Positions 12,856-21,376 are shown, counted from the first letter of the stretch. The stretch: 44,664 bases of DNA from Oscillospiraceae bacterium (GCA_015066575.1 SVOD01000003.1:1-44664); one strand, 5' to 3'. A program made the numbers and translations. The notes: a model not told the origin generated them from the sequence alone.

Positions 12856-14991
12856 ATGAAAAGAGTTGTTAGTTTATTACTTGTCTTTGCTATTGTGTTT
12901 TCTCTTGCGGCAGGGATGGGAATTAGTTCAAATGCCACTACAGCGCATACACAATCGGAGGCTGTGAGTTGGGCGAATAGTCAAGTTGGAAAATCGCTTG
13001 ATTATGATGGTGTTTATGGAGCGCAGTGTGTTGATTTAATAAAATATTATTATAAATATTTAGGAGTCAGCCCTGTTACTGGAAATGCTTCTGATTATTC
13101 TTCAAATTCGTTGCCAAGTGGATGGAGCAGAATAAAGTATTTTAGCGGCTTTGTTGCACAACCTGGTGATGTGGCTGTTTGGTCGTATTTATCCTCGAGC
13201 GCAGGACATGTTGGAATTGTGACATCCGCTAATTCTTCCGGCATGAATTTGGTCGACCAAAACGGCGCAACTGCTCCTGCTCATGTTGTGAAAACCTGTT
13301 GGAAAAACTATTCGAGCGGAACTTTTTATGGCGTAATACGACCCAATTTTCCAAGCAATGGAACTTCAAACAAAACGCCGGCAAATTTGGGTGATGATTT
13401 TTATGCTTATATTATAAGATTTGACACTTGGAAACATTTGGCAAACGAAAAGGATAATCTACAAATCTCTTCAACAGGTAATGAATGTATCCCAAGACAA
13501 ATTTGGCATTTTACTCGTCAGTCTAATGGCAGTTATCGCATTGAAAGCGCTTATGATAACAGAAGTTTAGATGCTGACTGTGCAGGAACAACTAACGGCA
13601 CCAATGTTAAAATGTATAACAGTTACGATACTGCAGCGCAAAAGTGGTTTTTATATGCAAATGGCTCCGGATATAATATTGCCGCCTCATATTGCGATAA
13701 TGTCTTTGATTGCACAGCCGGTTCCAGTAATGCCGGTACGAATGTTCAATTACATCAATCAAACAATACCGCAGCACAAATCTTTTCAATTTATAAATAC
13801 GACAGAAACAATGGAGTTTATGTTAAGCCAGGCGTTCCTAATAAAGTTAGTGTTACTACGAGTGTTTCGTCAAAGACTGTTACTATTAAGTGGAACAGTG
13901 CACCTTTGAAGAGCGATCATTTAGATGCCAGAGAATATGATGTGCGAATCTACAAAAATAGTACTGGCAATAGCCCAATTTTTACCAAGTTTGGAATTTC
14001 AAATACAAGTTATTCTTATACATTAAGCGATTCAGGAACATATTATGTTACGGTTGCCTCGGTTAATGCGAAGTATTACAGTTATTTCTCAATGTCAGAC
14101 GCTGTAAAGTTTACTGTTTCAACAGTTTGTTCTCATTCTTACACAAGCAAAACCACTAAATCAGCCACATGCACGGCAACCGGAGTCAAAACCTTCACCT
14201 GTTCCAAATGCGGCAATCAATATACACAAACCATTGCTGCTCTCGGACACGATTATAAAGACTCCGTCACTAAGGCAGCCACCTGCACCGAAAAAGGCAT
14301 TAAGACTTTCAAGTGTTCTCGCTGCACAAGCAGTTATACGCAAGACATTGCTTCTTTAGGGCATAATCTAAAAACAAAGGTTTATGATAAAGCTAAAGTT
14401 TGGCAAACCGGCTCCTGCTCGGGTGATACGGAAGATTATTGTACGAGATGTAATTATCAATCAATTCATTACACAACTATCGGATATGTCGATGAGATTG
14501 TGCTTGCAAAAACAACTTATACTTATTCCGGCAATACAATCACTCCTTCTATAAAGGTTGTTGATAGGGATGGGAAAACGCTCAAAAACGGAACCGACTA
14601 TACCGTCAAATACGCAAGCGGCAGGAAAAATGTCGGCAAATATGCTGTGAAAGTCAGTTTCCAAGGGAAATATACCGGCTCTCGTATGTTGTATTTCAAG
14701 ATTGTTCCGAAAGGAACCACGCTTTCAAAACTGACTGCCGGTAGAAAATCATTTACGGCAAAGTGGAAAAAACTTGGAGGAATTACGGGTTATCAAATCC
14801 AATACAGCACCAACACTAAATTCACCAGTGCAAAACTTGTTACAATTCGAAGTGCAAACACGCTTTCAAAAACCATAAAAAGTCTTTCGGCAAAGAAAAA
14901 CTATTATGTGCGCGTGCGCACTTACAAAACAGTTTCCGGTACACACTATATGTCCGCTTGGAGTAAAACCTACAAGGTAAAAACAAAATAA
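12856..14991 (+). CDS. secreted multidomain CHAP-domain cell-wall hydrolase
   Basis: This 711-residue exported protein starts at ATG 12856, with GGGAGGAAAAAG upstream. A signal peptide (1-30, ending SNATTA) is followed by a CHAP amidase/endopeptidase domain (about 33-165). Its catalytic Cys is C58 (GAQCVDLIKYY) and its His is H118 (AGHVGIVTS). A ricin-type beta-trefoil follows (about 180-315, with QKW and QIF repeats), then a fibronectin-III-like domain (about 327-422). Two 38-residue Cys/His repeats (C439, C449, C452, H465 and C477, C487, C490, H503) come next, then a bacterial Ig-like domain (about 545-617) and a C-terminal FN3-like domain (about 620-711). It probably cleaves peptidoglycan peptides and binds glycans at the surface. 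It is the only cargo gene of the surrounding element. Confidence 0.85.
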   Translation: MKRVVSLLLVFAIVFSLAAGMGISSNATTAHTQSEAVSWANSQVGKSLDYDGVYGAQCVDLIKYYYKYLGVSPVTGNASDYSSNSLPSGWSRIKYFSGFVAQPGDVAVWSYLSSSAGHVGIVTSANSSGMNLVDQNGATAPAHVVKTCWKNYSSGTFYGVIRPNFPSNGTSNKTPANLGDDFYAYIIRFDTWKHLANEKDNLQISSTGNECIPRQIWHFTRQSNGSYRIESAYDNRSLDADCAGTTNGTNVKMYNSYDTAAQKWFLYANGSGYNIAASYCDNVFDCTAGSSNAGTNVQLHQSNNTAAQIFSIYKYDRNNGVYVKPGVPNKVSVTTSVSSKTVTIKWNSAPLKSDHLDAREYDVRIYKNSTGNSPIFTKFGISNTSYSYTLSDSGTYYVTVASVNAKYYSYFSMSDAVKFTVSTVCSHSYTSKTTKSATCTATGVKTFTCSKCGNQYTQTIAALGHDYKDSVTKAATCTEKGIKTFKCSRCTSSYTQDIASLGHNLKTKVYDKAKVWQTGSCSGDTEDYCTRCNYQSIHYTTIGYVDEIVLAKTTYTYSGNTITPSIKVVDRDGKTLKNGTDYTVKYASGRKNVGKYAVKVSFQGKYTGSRMLYFKIVPKGTTLSKLTAGRKSFTAKWKKLGGITGYQIQYSTNTKFTSAKLVTIRSANTLSKTIKSLSAKKNYYVRVRTYKTVSGTHYMSAWSKTYKVKTK

Positions 14992-15000
14992 CTCAAGCAA

Positions 15001-15045
15001 AAAACTGTGAGTCACAGATAACCTGTAACTCACAGTTTTACTTTT
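15001..15045 (+). terminator. intrinsic terminator of the CHAP gene
   Basis: The 12-bp stem AAAACTGTGAGT/ACTCACAGTTTT (15001-15012, 15028-15039) with inner ACAG/CTGT pairs is followed by ACTTTT. Confidence 0.85.
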
Positions 15046-15241
15046 AAAAAAATACCCTTGACAAATCGCTTCTCAAGTTGGCAGTTTTTACTTTATTCTA
15101 ACAAAAAATAGGCTGATTTTGAGTGCTTTGCAGTTTTTGTTAAGTTATTTTATTCGGATAAGTGAGAAAAAATGCTTTGCATACTTGCCGTATTCAAGGG
15201 ATTTTTTATCGCTTAGGCGGATGAAAGAACAACGCAAAAAC
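15046..15241. other. non-coding right end of the element
   Basis: This AT-rich stretch carries the subterminal repeat AGTTGGCAGTTTTTAC (15076-15091) 176 bases from the right end. An open frame from 15119 runs through the right inverted repeat into the displaced 3' end of the host gene. It has no start signal and is an artefact of the insertion. Confidence 0.55.
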
Positions 15242-15267
15242 CTGTCCCTCCTTATTGAGGGCGCCCC
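15242..15267 (-). repeat. right terminal inverted repeat
   Basis: Reverse complement of the left end, reading GGGGCGCCCTCAATAA from the outside inward. Two of 26 bases differ. Confidence 0.88.
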
Positions 15268-15271
15268 CGCA

Positions 15272-15331
15272 TTGTTTTATTATTATGATATACAGACTAA
15301 GACGCTTTATAAGATAGATTATCGTTTTTAA
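15272..15331 (+). pseudogene. displaced 3' end of the interrupted membrane-protein gene
   Basis: This encodes LFYYYDIQTKTLYKIDYRF and TAA. Joined at codon boundaries to the fragment ending at 11796, it completes an uninterrupted 153-residue frame. It is followed at once by a terminator, as expected for the true 3' end of a gene. Confidence 0.78.
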
Positions 15332-15332
15332 A

Positions 15333-15367
15333 AAAAGAGATTTGGAATGCAACTCCAAATCTCTTTT
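15333..15367. terminator. bidirectional terminator between the interrupted gene and dapB
   Basis: A perfect 14-bp stem AAAAGAGATTTGGA/TCCAAATCTCTTTT (15333-15346, 15354-15367) has A and T runs on either side. It serves both convergent genes. Confidence 0.85.
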
Positions 15368-15369
15368 CT

Positions 15370-16122
15370 TTATTTGATAATATCTTCCATGGAAAACATG
15401 CCGCTATGTTTTTCTGTTAAGAACTTGGCGGCATTAATCGCACCGACAGCAAACACTTTTTTGCTCATTGCCTGATGTTTGACGGAAACGACTTCATCCG
15501 TACCGGCAAAAATCACTTCGTGCTCACCTACAATGGTACCGCCTCGCACGGAGTGAATACCGATTTCATTTTTAGAGCGCTTTGCGCGTTTGGAATGGCG
15601 GTCATATTCATAGAGCGGCTTTTGTTCCAATTCCTCGCTAATGGCATTAGCAAGCATAATTGCCGTACCGCTCGGCGCATCAATCTTTTGATTGTGGTGT
15701 TTTTCAATAATTTCAATATCAAAACTATTACCCAATACTTTAGTGGCTGTTTTAGCAAGTGCACACATCAAATTGATGCCTAAAGACATATTAAAGGTAA
15801 AGAAAATAGCAATATCCTTTGCCGCTGTTTGAATCATTTGCAGTTGTTTTTCATCATAACCGGTTGTGGCTATGACAACCGGTGTTTGCGTTGATTTTGC
15901 AAACTCTAACATAGATTCCAAAACAGAAGGGTTCGAAAAATCAATTATCACATCGGCTTTTTGAGCTATTCTTTCAAAAGCAGGGTAGACCGGATAAGGC
16001 ATTTTGCCGCAATCAAAACTGTCTACTCCCGCAACGATTTGAATTGTTTCGTCTTCTTGACAAAGCGCAGTAATCACTTTGCCCATATTACCGCAACATC
16101 CGCTTAAAATAATATCTGTCAT
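15370..16122 (-). CDS. dapB: 4-hydroxy-tetrahydrodipicolinate reductase DapB
   Basis: This 250-residue NAD(P)H enzyme of the lysine/diaminopimelate pathway has the dinucleotide motif SGCCGNMG (7-14). The substrate signature EKHHNQKIDAPSGTA lies at 140-154, with the catalytic His and Lys. The start is set at ATG 16122, behind AAAGGCAG; the frame extends further upstream into dapA but without a ribosome site. It is the last gene of asd-dapA-dapB, whose product supplies peptidoglycan cross-links and spore dipicolinate. Confidence 0.95.
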   Translation of the reverse strand: MTDIILSGCCGNMGKVITALCQEDETIQIVAGVDSFDCGKMPYPVYPAFERIAQKADVIIDFSNPSVLESMLEFAKSTQTPVVIATTGYDEKQLQMIQTAAKDIAIFFTFNMSLGINLMCALAKTATKVLGNSFDIEIIEKHHNQKIDAPSGTAIMLANAISEELEQKPLYEYDRHSKRAKRSKNEIGIHSVRGGTIVGEHEVIFAGTDEVVSVKHQAMSKKVFAVGAINAAKFLTEKHSGMFSMEDIIK

Positions 16123-16142
16123 TTTGAAACTGCCTTTCTTTA

Positions 16143-17036
16143 CTAATCTATTAAGTTGTATTTTCTCATACAAGAGATAAGCATTTTCTCGTTTGTTTCG
16201 CTAAGGTGATATAGCGGCATTCTGCATTCGCCGGCTTCAAACCTCATTAAATTGAGCGCGCGCTTGACCGGGATAGGATTGACATCACAAAACAAGGTAT
16301 TACACATATCCAAGTACTTAATTTGCAAAGCAGCACTCTTTTTGAAATCGCCATCCAGCGCTGCTTGTGCAATGTTATGCGCTTCGCGCGGCATAATATT
16401 GGAAAGCACGGAAATAACGCCTTTAGCGCCCAGTGCCATAAAAGCAGTTGTTTGGTCATCGTTTCCCGAATAAAAATGAAGATTTTCGCCGCAAAGCTCA
16501 ATACTTTTTGCCAAAGCTGAAATATCACCGTTTGCTTCCTTGGAAGCAACAATCATCGGGTGCTTAGCAAGTTCTGCGTAGGTTTCGGGTAATATATTCA
16601 AACCGGTGCGTGAAGGCACATTATAGAGAATAATCGGCTTTTTTGCACGGTCAGCAATATAATTAAAATGGTGAATTAAACCTTCTTGAGAAGTTTTATT
16701 GTAATAAGGGGTGACCAAAAGGAGTGCATCCGCTCCGCAGGCTACCGCATCCTCAGCCAAAGCAACGCCATAAGCGGTGTCATTGCTGCCGGCACCGGCA
16801 ATGACCGGAACCTTGCCTGCCACTTCATCCACCACAAACTTAATCACCTTAATGTGCTCATCGGTGTTCATTGTTTTTGCTTCACCTGTTGTGCCGCAAA
16901 CAATAATTGCATCTGTCTGATTTTTAATTTGAAAATCAATCATTTGTGCAAGCACATCGAAATTAACACTTCCGTCAGCATACATCGGTGTAGCAATAGC
17001 CACACCGGCACCTTCAAAAATAATGGGTTTACTCAT
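16143..17036 (-). CDS. dapA: 4-hydroxy-tetrahydrodipicolinate synthase DapA
   Basis: This 297-residue TIM-barrel aldolase condenses pyruvate with aspartate semialdehyde. The Schiff-base Lys is K166 (IVASKEANGD), the catalytic Tyr is Y138 (LYNVPSRTG), and the phosphate-like loop CGTTGEA starts at 47. The ATG at 17036 has GGAG six bases upstream; a TTG four codons earlier overlaps that site. It is flanked by asd and dapB in the same direction. Confidence 0.96.
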   Translation of the reverse strand: MSKPIIFEGAGVAIATPMYADGSVNFDVLAQMIDFQIKNQTDAIIVCGTTGEAKTMNTDEHIKVIKFVVDEVAGKVPVIAGAGSNDTAYGVALAEDAVACGADALLLVTPYYNKTSQEGLIHHFNYIADRAKKPIILYNVPSRTGLNILPETYAELAKHPMIVASKEANGDISALAKSIELCGENLHFYSGNDDQTTAFMALGAKGVISVLSNIMPREAHNIAQAALDGDFKKSAALQIKYLDMCNTLFCDVNPIPVKRALNLMRFEAGECRMPLYHLSETNEKMLISCMRKYNLID

Positions 17037-17053
17037 AGTGTTCTCCAAATAAA

Positions 17054-18145
17054 TTAATCAAAATAGCCTTTCGCTGCCAATAATTCCGCCATTAAAACAG
17101 CACCGCCGGCAGCGCCACGCATCGTGTTGTGGGCTAAGCAAACAAATTTGTAGTCAAATTGCGTATCCTCACGCAGTCTTCCGATAGAGACAGCCATACC
17201 GTTTTCCAAATCTCTTTTTTCTTTACACTGCGGCTGATTATCCTCACTAAAGTAGTGTAAAAACTGCTTGGGCGCGCTGGGTAAATTCAGTTCTTGCGGC
17301 GCACCTTTATAGTCTTTCCAAATGCGCAGGCATTCTTCAATCGTCGGCTTTTTACCGTCTTCAAAACGCACATAAACCGCGCCTGTATGTCCATCGCTAA
17401 CCGGAACGCGGATGCATTGTGCCGTAAAGTTCGGACGATTGCTATCTGTGATAACAGCACCTTCAATCTTGCCCCAAATTTTAAGAGGCTCTTTTTCGCT
17501 TTTTTCTTCTTCACCGCCGATAAAAGGAATAACATTATCGACCATTTCAGGCCAGGTTTCAAAGTTTTTACCGGCGCCTGAAATAGCCTGATAGGTGCAA
17601 ACAAGCACATCCTTAACCGTGTAACCGGCTTTATCAAGAGGGAAGAGGGCAGGCACATAACACTGAATAGAGCAGTTGGGCTTAACGGCGATAAAGCCGC
17701 GCTTTGTTCCCAGGCGTTCTCTCTGCTTTTTAATAATTGCGACATGCTCCGGATTGAGTTCCGGCAGGAGCATCGGAACATCAGGAGTATGGCGGTGTGC
17801 GCTGTTATTGGAAACAACAGGGCATTCTAAACGTGCGTATTTTTCTTCTAATGCGCGGATTTCTTCCTTTTTCATATTTACGGCGCAAAATACAAAGTCC
17901 ACAAGTGATGCAATAGTTTCGGCATCTGCTTCGGCGTTGTAAATGACCATATCCTTTAATTTTTCCGGCACGGGTGTGCTCATCTTCCAGCTGTTTTGAA
18001 CGGCTTCCTCATATGTTTTGCCGGCACTTCTCGCGCTGGCTGCAAGTAATACGACATCGAACCAAGGATGGTTTTCAAGCAAACTTGCAAATCTTTGCCC
18101 AACCATACCGGTGGCACCGATAATTCCGACTTTATATTGTTTCAT
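17054..18145 (-). CDS. asd: aspartate-semialdehyde dehydrogenase, archaeal/fungal type
   Basis: This 363-residue NADPH enzyme makes aspartate semialdehyde from aspartyl phosphate. The Rossmann motif is GIIGATGMVGQRF. The active-site Cys is C158 in KPNCSIQC and the His is H253 in SDGHTGAV. The sequence style (SIQC, AHRHTPDVPMLLPELNPEH) belongs to the archaeal/yeast branch, which some Clostridia use instead of the usual bacterial form. A GGGGGG site lies before the ATG. It is the first gene of asd-dapA-dapB. No lysine riboswitch is visible upstream. Confidence 0.93.
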   Translation of the reverse strand: MKQYKVGIIGATGMVGQRFASLLENHPWFDVVLLAASARSAGKTYEEAVQNSWKMSTPVPEKLKDMVIYNAEADAETIASLVDFVFCAVNMKKEEIRALEEKYARLECPVVSNNSAHRHTPDVPMLLPELNPEHVAIIKKQRERLGTKRGFIAVKPNCSIQCYVPALFPLDKAGYTVKDVLVCTYQAISGAGKNFETWPEMVDNVIPFIGGEEEKSEKEPLKIWGKIEGAVITDSNRPNFTAQCIRVPVSDGHTGAVYVRFEDGKKPTIEECLRIWKDYKGAPQELNLPSAPKQFLHYFSEDNQPQCKEKRDLENGMAVSIGRLREDTQFDYKFVCLAHNTMRGAAGGAVLMAELLAAKGYFD

Positions 18146-18171
18146 TCATAGCCCCCCTATAAAAATAAATG

Positions 18172-18200
18172 TTGTCAACAACCGATTTATGCATTATAAT
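18172..18200 (+). promoter_or_regulatory. sigma-A promoter of queA-tgt
   Basis: TTGTCA (18172-18177), 17 bases, TATAAT (18195-18200) in the gap between divergent asd and queA. Confidence 0.65.
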
Positions 18201-18282
18201 AGATATTCGGTTATAATTATATTTATTTTATCATTTATATATACTTAAGTCAATTCTTTCTCTGTGATTAACAGGAGCTCTT

Positions 18283-19305
18283 ATGAAAAAAAGCGATTTT
18301 TATTTTGATTTACCCGATTCGTTGATTGCACAGCATCCTCTTGAACAACGCGATGCCTCTCGATTAATGGTTTTAGATAAACATAGCGGCAAAATCGAAC
18401 ACCGTCACTTTTACGATTTATGTGACATGTTAGGCGAAAATGACTGCCTGATTCTTAATGATACGCGTGTATTACCTGCCAGAATCTATGGCACTAAAAC
18501 GCAAACCGGAGCAGTAGTGGAATTTTTGCTCTTAAAGCAATTAGGCGCACAGTCTTGGGAATGTTTGGTAAAACCCGGCAAAAAAGCAAGAGAAGGCGCT
18601 TCTTTTGATTTTAGCGGTAAGATGCAGGGAACCATCTCAAAAGTATTGGAAAACGGTAACAGAATTATTGATTTTAGCTTTGAAGGGAATTTTTTTAACT
18701 TACTTGAAGAAATCGGTTCAATGCCGATTCCACCGTATATTAAAGAAAAACTCGAAGATAATGAGCGCTACCAAACGGTTTATTCGAAGTATTTAGGTTC
18801 GGCTGCTGCACCCACTGCCGGTTTGCACTTTACCGAAGATATGCTCAACAGGCTAAAAGACAAGGGTGTAAAAATCGGATTTGTGACACTGCATGTCGGT
18901 TTGGGCACTTTCAGACCGGTTAAGGAAGAAAACATTGAAGACCATTTAATGCATTCCGAGCACTACTGCATCCCGCAGGAAACTGCCGCGCTGATTCGCT
19001 CTGTCAAAGAGAAAGGCGGCAGAATTATTGCGGTCGGTACAACAGCGTGCCGAACCCTTGAAACAGCGGCGCAGGAAAACGGCGTGGTGGAAGCCTGTGA
19101 AGGAGACAGTAAAATCTTTATTTACCCGGGTTATCACTTTAAATGCATTGATGCGCTTATCACTAATTTTCATTTACCTGAAAGCACATTAATCATGCTT
19201 GTCAGTGCTTTAGCCGGCAGAGAAAATGTTCTAAATGCTTATGCAAAGGCAGTCGAAGAACAATATCGCTTTTTTTCTTTCGGCGATGCAATGTTCATTC
19301 AATAG
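18283..19305 (+). CDS. queA: S-adenosylmethionine:tRNA ribosyltransferase-isomerase QueA
   Basis: This 340-residue enzyme moves the ribosyl part of SAM onto preQ1 in tRNA, forming epoxyqueuosine. Family blocks are [21 protein letters not shown] near the start, [30 protein letters not shown] and [18 protein letters not shown] near the end. CAGGAG lies before the ATG. It is followed 8 bases later by tgt, the step that inserts preQ1. Confidence 0.97.
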   Translation: MKKSDFYFDLPDSLIAQHPLEQRDASRLMVLDKHSGKIEHRHFYDLCDMLGENDCLILNDTRVLPARIYGTKTQTGAVVEFLLLKQLGAQSWECLVKPGKKAREGASFDFSGKMQGTISKVLENGNRIIDFSFEGNFFNLLEEIGSMPIPPYIKEKLEDNERYQTVYSKYLGSAAAPTAGLHFTEDMLNRLKDKGVKIGFVTLHVGLGTFRPVKEENIEDHLMHSEHYCIPQETAALIRSVKEKGGRIIAVGTTACRTLETAAQENGVVEACEGDSKIFIYPGYHFKCIDALITNFHLPESTLIMLVSALAGRENVLNAYAKAVEEQYRFFSFGDAMFIQ

Positions 19306-19313
19306 GAGTAGTT

Positions 19314-20441
19314 ATGAAAATCATTGTAAAAGACGGTCTTGCAAGGCGCGGTGAATTTCAAACCGTTCACGGTACCGTGCAGACACCTGCATTTCAAAAC
19401 GTTGCAACCGCAGCTGCCATTAAAGGCGGTTTATCGGCGCACGACTTAAAAGACAATCAATGCCAGGTGATGCTGTGTAACACCTATCACTTGCATCTGC
19501 GACCGGGTGATGAAGTGGTAAAACAAGCGGGCGGTATACACAGATTTACCGGCTGGCAGGGACCTGTTTTAACCGATAGCGGCGGATTTCAAGTTTTTTC
19601 GCTCGCAAAACTAAATAATATTAAAGAAGAGGGCGTAACATTTGCTTCTCATATTGATGGCAGGCGTATTTTTATGGGTCCGGAAGAAAGTATGCAGATT
19701 CAGTCAAATTTAGGTTCTACCATTGCCATGGCATTTGATGAATGTGTCAAAAACCCGGCACCTTATGCCTATGCAAAAGAAGCGAGTGAGCGTACCATTC
19801 GCTGGTTAGAGCGCTGCAAAGCCGAAATGAAGCGATTAAATGCTTTACCGGATACCGTCAATCCGCGTCAATTACTGTTTGGTATTAATCAAGGTTGTTG
19901 TTTTGAAGATATTCGTATTGATAATATGAAACGCATCGCTGCCATGGATTTAGACGGTTACGGCATTGGCGGCTTGGCAGTTGGTGAACCGAAAGAAGAA
20001 ATGTACCGCATTATCGGTGAAATTGAGCCCTATATGCCGACAGATAAAATTCGCTACTTAATGGGTGTCGGCACACCGGGAAACATTATAACCGCTGTCA
20101 AACTCGGTGTGGATTTGTTTGACTGTGTCATGCCCTCCAGAAATGCAAGGCACGGACATGTATTTACTTGGGAAGGAATTATCAACCTAAATAACGCCAA
20201 ATACATCAACGATTTTGAACCGATAGACCGGCGCTGTACCTGTGAAGCCTGTACAAAGCACTCCCGTGCCTATATCCGACATTTGCTCAAAGCCGGAGAG
20301 ATGCTCGGTATGCGCTTAGCTGTCATACATAATTTACATTTTTATAATGAACTGATGGCACAAATCCGCCTGGCAATTGAAGAAGGCAGATATGATGCAT
20401 TTTATGAGCAATATGTGGACAAATTGGATATGCGTATATAA
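19314..20441 (+). CDS. tgt: queuine/preQ1 tRNA-ribosyltransferase Tgt
   Basis: This 375-residue TIM-barrel enzyme swaps guanine-34 for preQ1 in GUN-anticodon tRNAs. An active-site Asp is D88 (LTDSGGFQ) and the nucleophile is D270 (FDCVMPSRNARHG). The zinc site is C308, C310, C313 and H339. The order queA-tgt-yajC is common in bacteria. Confidence 0.97.
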   Translation: MKIIVKDGLARRGEFQTVHGTVQTPAFQNVATAAAIKGGLSAHDLKDNQCQVMLCNTYHLHLRPGDEVVKQAGGIHRFTGWQGPVLTDSGGFQVFSLAKLNNIKEEGVTFASHIDGRRIFMGPEESMQIQSNLGSTIAMAFDECVKNPAPYAYAKEASERTIRWLERCKAEMKRLNALPDTVNPRQLLFGINQGCCFEDIRIDNMKRIAAMDLDGYGIGGLAVGEPKEEMYRIIGEIEPYMPTDKIRYLMGVGTPGNIITAVKLGVDLFDCVMPSRNARHGHVFTWEGIINLNNAKYINDFEPIDRRCTCEACTKHSRAYIRHLLKAGEMLGMRLAVIHNLHFYNELMAQIRLAIEEGRYDAFYEQYVDKLDMRI

Positions 20442-20447
20442 AAATGC

Positions 20448-20476
20448 TTGCATTTCCTTTTATTTTCATATATAAT
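20448..20476 (+). promoter_or_regulatory. sigma-A promoter of yajC
   Basis: TTGCAT (20448-20453), 17 bases, TATAAT (20471-20476), just after the tgt stop. Confidence 0.65.
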
Positions 20477-20506
20477 AACTTAGATATTAATTCGGAGGAA
20501 AATTTT

Positions 20507-20917
20507 ATGAACTTTATTAATGTAACGGCAGCAGCAACCGCTTCAGGCGGTTTGGGCGGCTTTTTCGGTAGCACATGGGGTATGATTGTTTTAATTGGCG
20601 GTATGTTTGTGCTGATGTACTTTATGATGATCAGACCGCAAAACAAAAGGCGCAAGGAAGAAGAGGAAATGCGCAACAGCGTCGATATCGGCGATGAAAT
20701 TATCACGATTGGCGGCATTATGGGAAAAGTTGTTTCCGTTAAAGATGATGCACTGATTATTGAGACCGGTGCCGATAGAAATAAAATGAAAATCAGCCGC
20801 TGGGCTTTGCAGACGAACGTAACCAAGCAAGCTACCATGCAGGAAGCAGCACAAAAAGCTAAAGAAGCAAAAGAAGCTGCAAAAGCGGAAAAGAAAAAGA
20901 AAAAAGAAGAAAAATAA
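20507..20917 (+). CDS. yajC: preprotein translocase accessory protein YajC
   Basis: This 136-residue single-span membrane protein associates with SecDF and SecYEG. The start is ATG 20507, after CGGAGGAAAA; the frame is open upstream but passes through the promoter. The membrane helix is at about 23-42, ending FMMIRPQNKRRKEEE, the family signature. The SH3-like part (VDIGDEIITIGGIMGKVVSV) follows. The C-terminus is a Lys/Glu/Ala-rich tail. Confidence 0.93.
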   Translation: MNFINVTAAATASGGLGGFFGSTWGMIVLIGGMFVLMYFMMIRPQNKRRKEEEEMRNSVDIGDEIITIGGIMGKVVSVKDDALIIETGADRNKMKISRWALQTNVTKQATMQEAAQKAKEAKEAAKAEKKKKKEEK

Positions 20918-20936
20918 TTGTAGCATAATTGAAGTT

Positions 20937-20980
20937 CTCCCGCAGTATCATTTAATAAGTGATACTGCGGGAGCTTTTTT
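20937..20980 (+). terminator. terminator of yajC that contains the next gene's Shine-Dalgarno
   Basis: A perfect 14-bp stem CTCCCGCAGTATCA/TGATACTGCGGGAG (20937-20950, 20960-20973) is followed by CTTTTTT. The bases GGGAG at the end of the right arm stand 7 bases from the ATG at 20981, so the hairpin both ends transcription and hides the ribosome site. Confidence 0.85.
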
Positions 20981-21376
20981 ATGAAAAAATATGTCAAACG
21001 TGTTTTTAAATCCATTGTCCTCAGCGCGACTTTGCTGACGCTGTTTTACGCACTTAGTGCATTCTTTATTTTAAAAAATGAATGGGGGAACAACGCTTAT
21101 TATATTTCAGCTGTGATTATTCACTGTCTCACAGGGCTTGTTTTGTCTCTTATTTTTCAAAAAGACAGAAACTTCTTGGATATTGTACCGGTTATTGTAT
21201 TTGATATATCCCTTTTCATTATCTTTCAGAAGTTTCATTATCGCTTTGTTCTTTTGCCGATAAGTGCTATTGGTGTATATTATCTGATAGGACTCATACA
21301 AAGAATCAAGCTATCCAAGAAAAAGAATTCCATTAAACAAATCAGGAGAAATTATGAAAGGCTTCATAAAAAATAG
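20981..21376 (+). CDS. small four-helix membrane protein of unknown function
   Basis: This 131-residue protein was not recognised. Hydrophobic helices lie at about 10-31, 40-60, 66-83 and 88-105, followed by a very basic C-terminus. The reading frame overlaps the SpoIIM-like gene by 23 bases, suggesting the two are translated together and may act together at the membrane. The start has its ribosome site inside the upstream terminator hairpin. Confidence 0.72.
   Translation: MKKYVKRVFKSIVLSATLLTLFYALSAFFILKNEWGNNAYYISAVIIHCLTGLVLSLIFQKDRNFLDIVPVIVFDISLFIIFQKFHYRFVLLPISAIGVYYLIGLIQRIKLSKKKNSIKQIRRNYERLHKK

Larger units (their letters stand above)
11797..15269. mobile_element. 3.47 kb TIR-bounded transposon-like element carrying a CHAP hydrolase, no transposase
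   Basis: Near-perfect 26-bp inverted repeats (11799-11824 and 15242-15267, 24 of 26 matching) bracket the segment. They begin GGGGCGCCCTCAATAA and end ACAG. A second inverted pair, GTAAAAACTGCCAACT, lies inside both ends (11857-11873 with one extra A; 15076-15091 reversed). Bases CA occur directly outside both ends (11795-11796, 15270-15271) and may be a 2-bp target duplication. Deleting the segment with one CA joins two halves of a reading frame exactly. No transposase or recombinase gene is inside, so the element would have to be moved in trans or be a deletion derivative. Cargo: one secreted cell-wall hydrolase gene with its own promoter and terminator. Confidence 0.82.

Noticed and set aside
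12681..12872. 63-codon open frame inside the CHAP leader, considered as a leader peptide or gene
   Set aside because: It has no ribosome site, its composition is dictated by the hairpin arms, and it reads through the terminator into the CHAP gene in another frame.
15119..15331. 70-codon frame covering the right end of the element
   Set aside because: It fuses non-coding element sequence and the inverted repeat to the displaced 3' end of the host gene; only 15272-15331 is genuine coding sequence.
18146..18282. Lysine riboswitch before asd or preQ1 riboswitch before queA
   Set aside because: The 137-base gap is AT-rich and mostly taken by a promoter; neither the lysine aptamer core nor a preQ1 pseudoknot pattern is seen.
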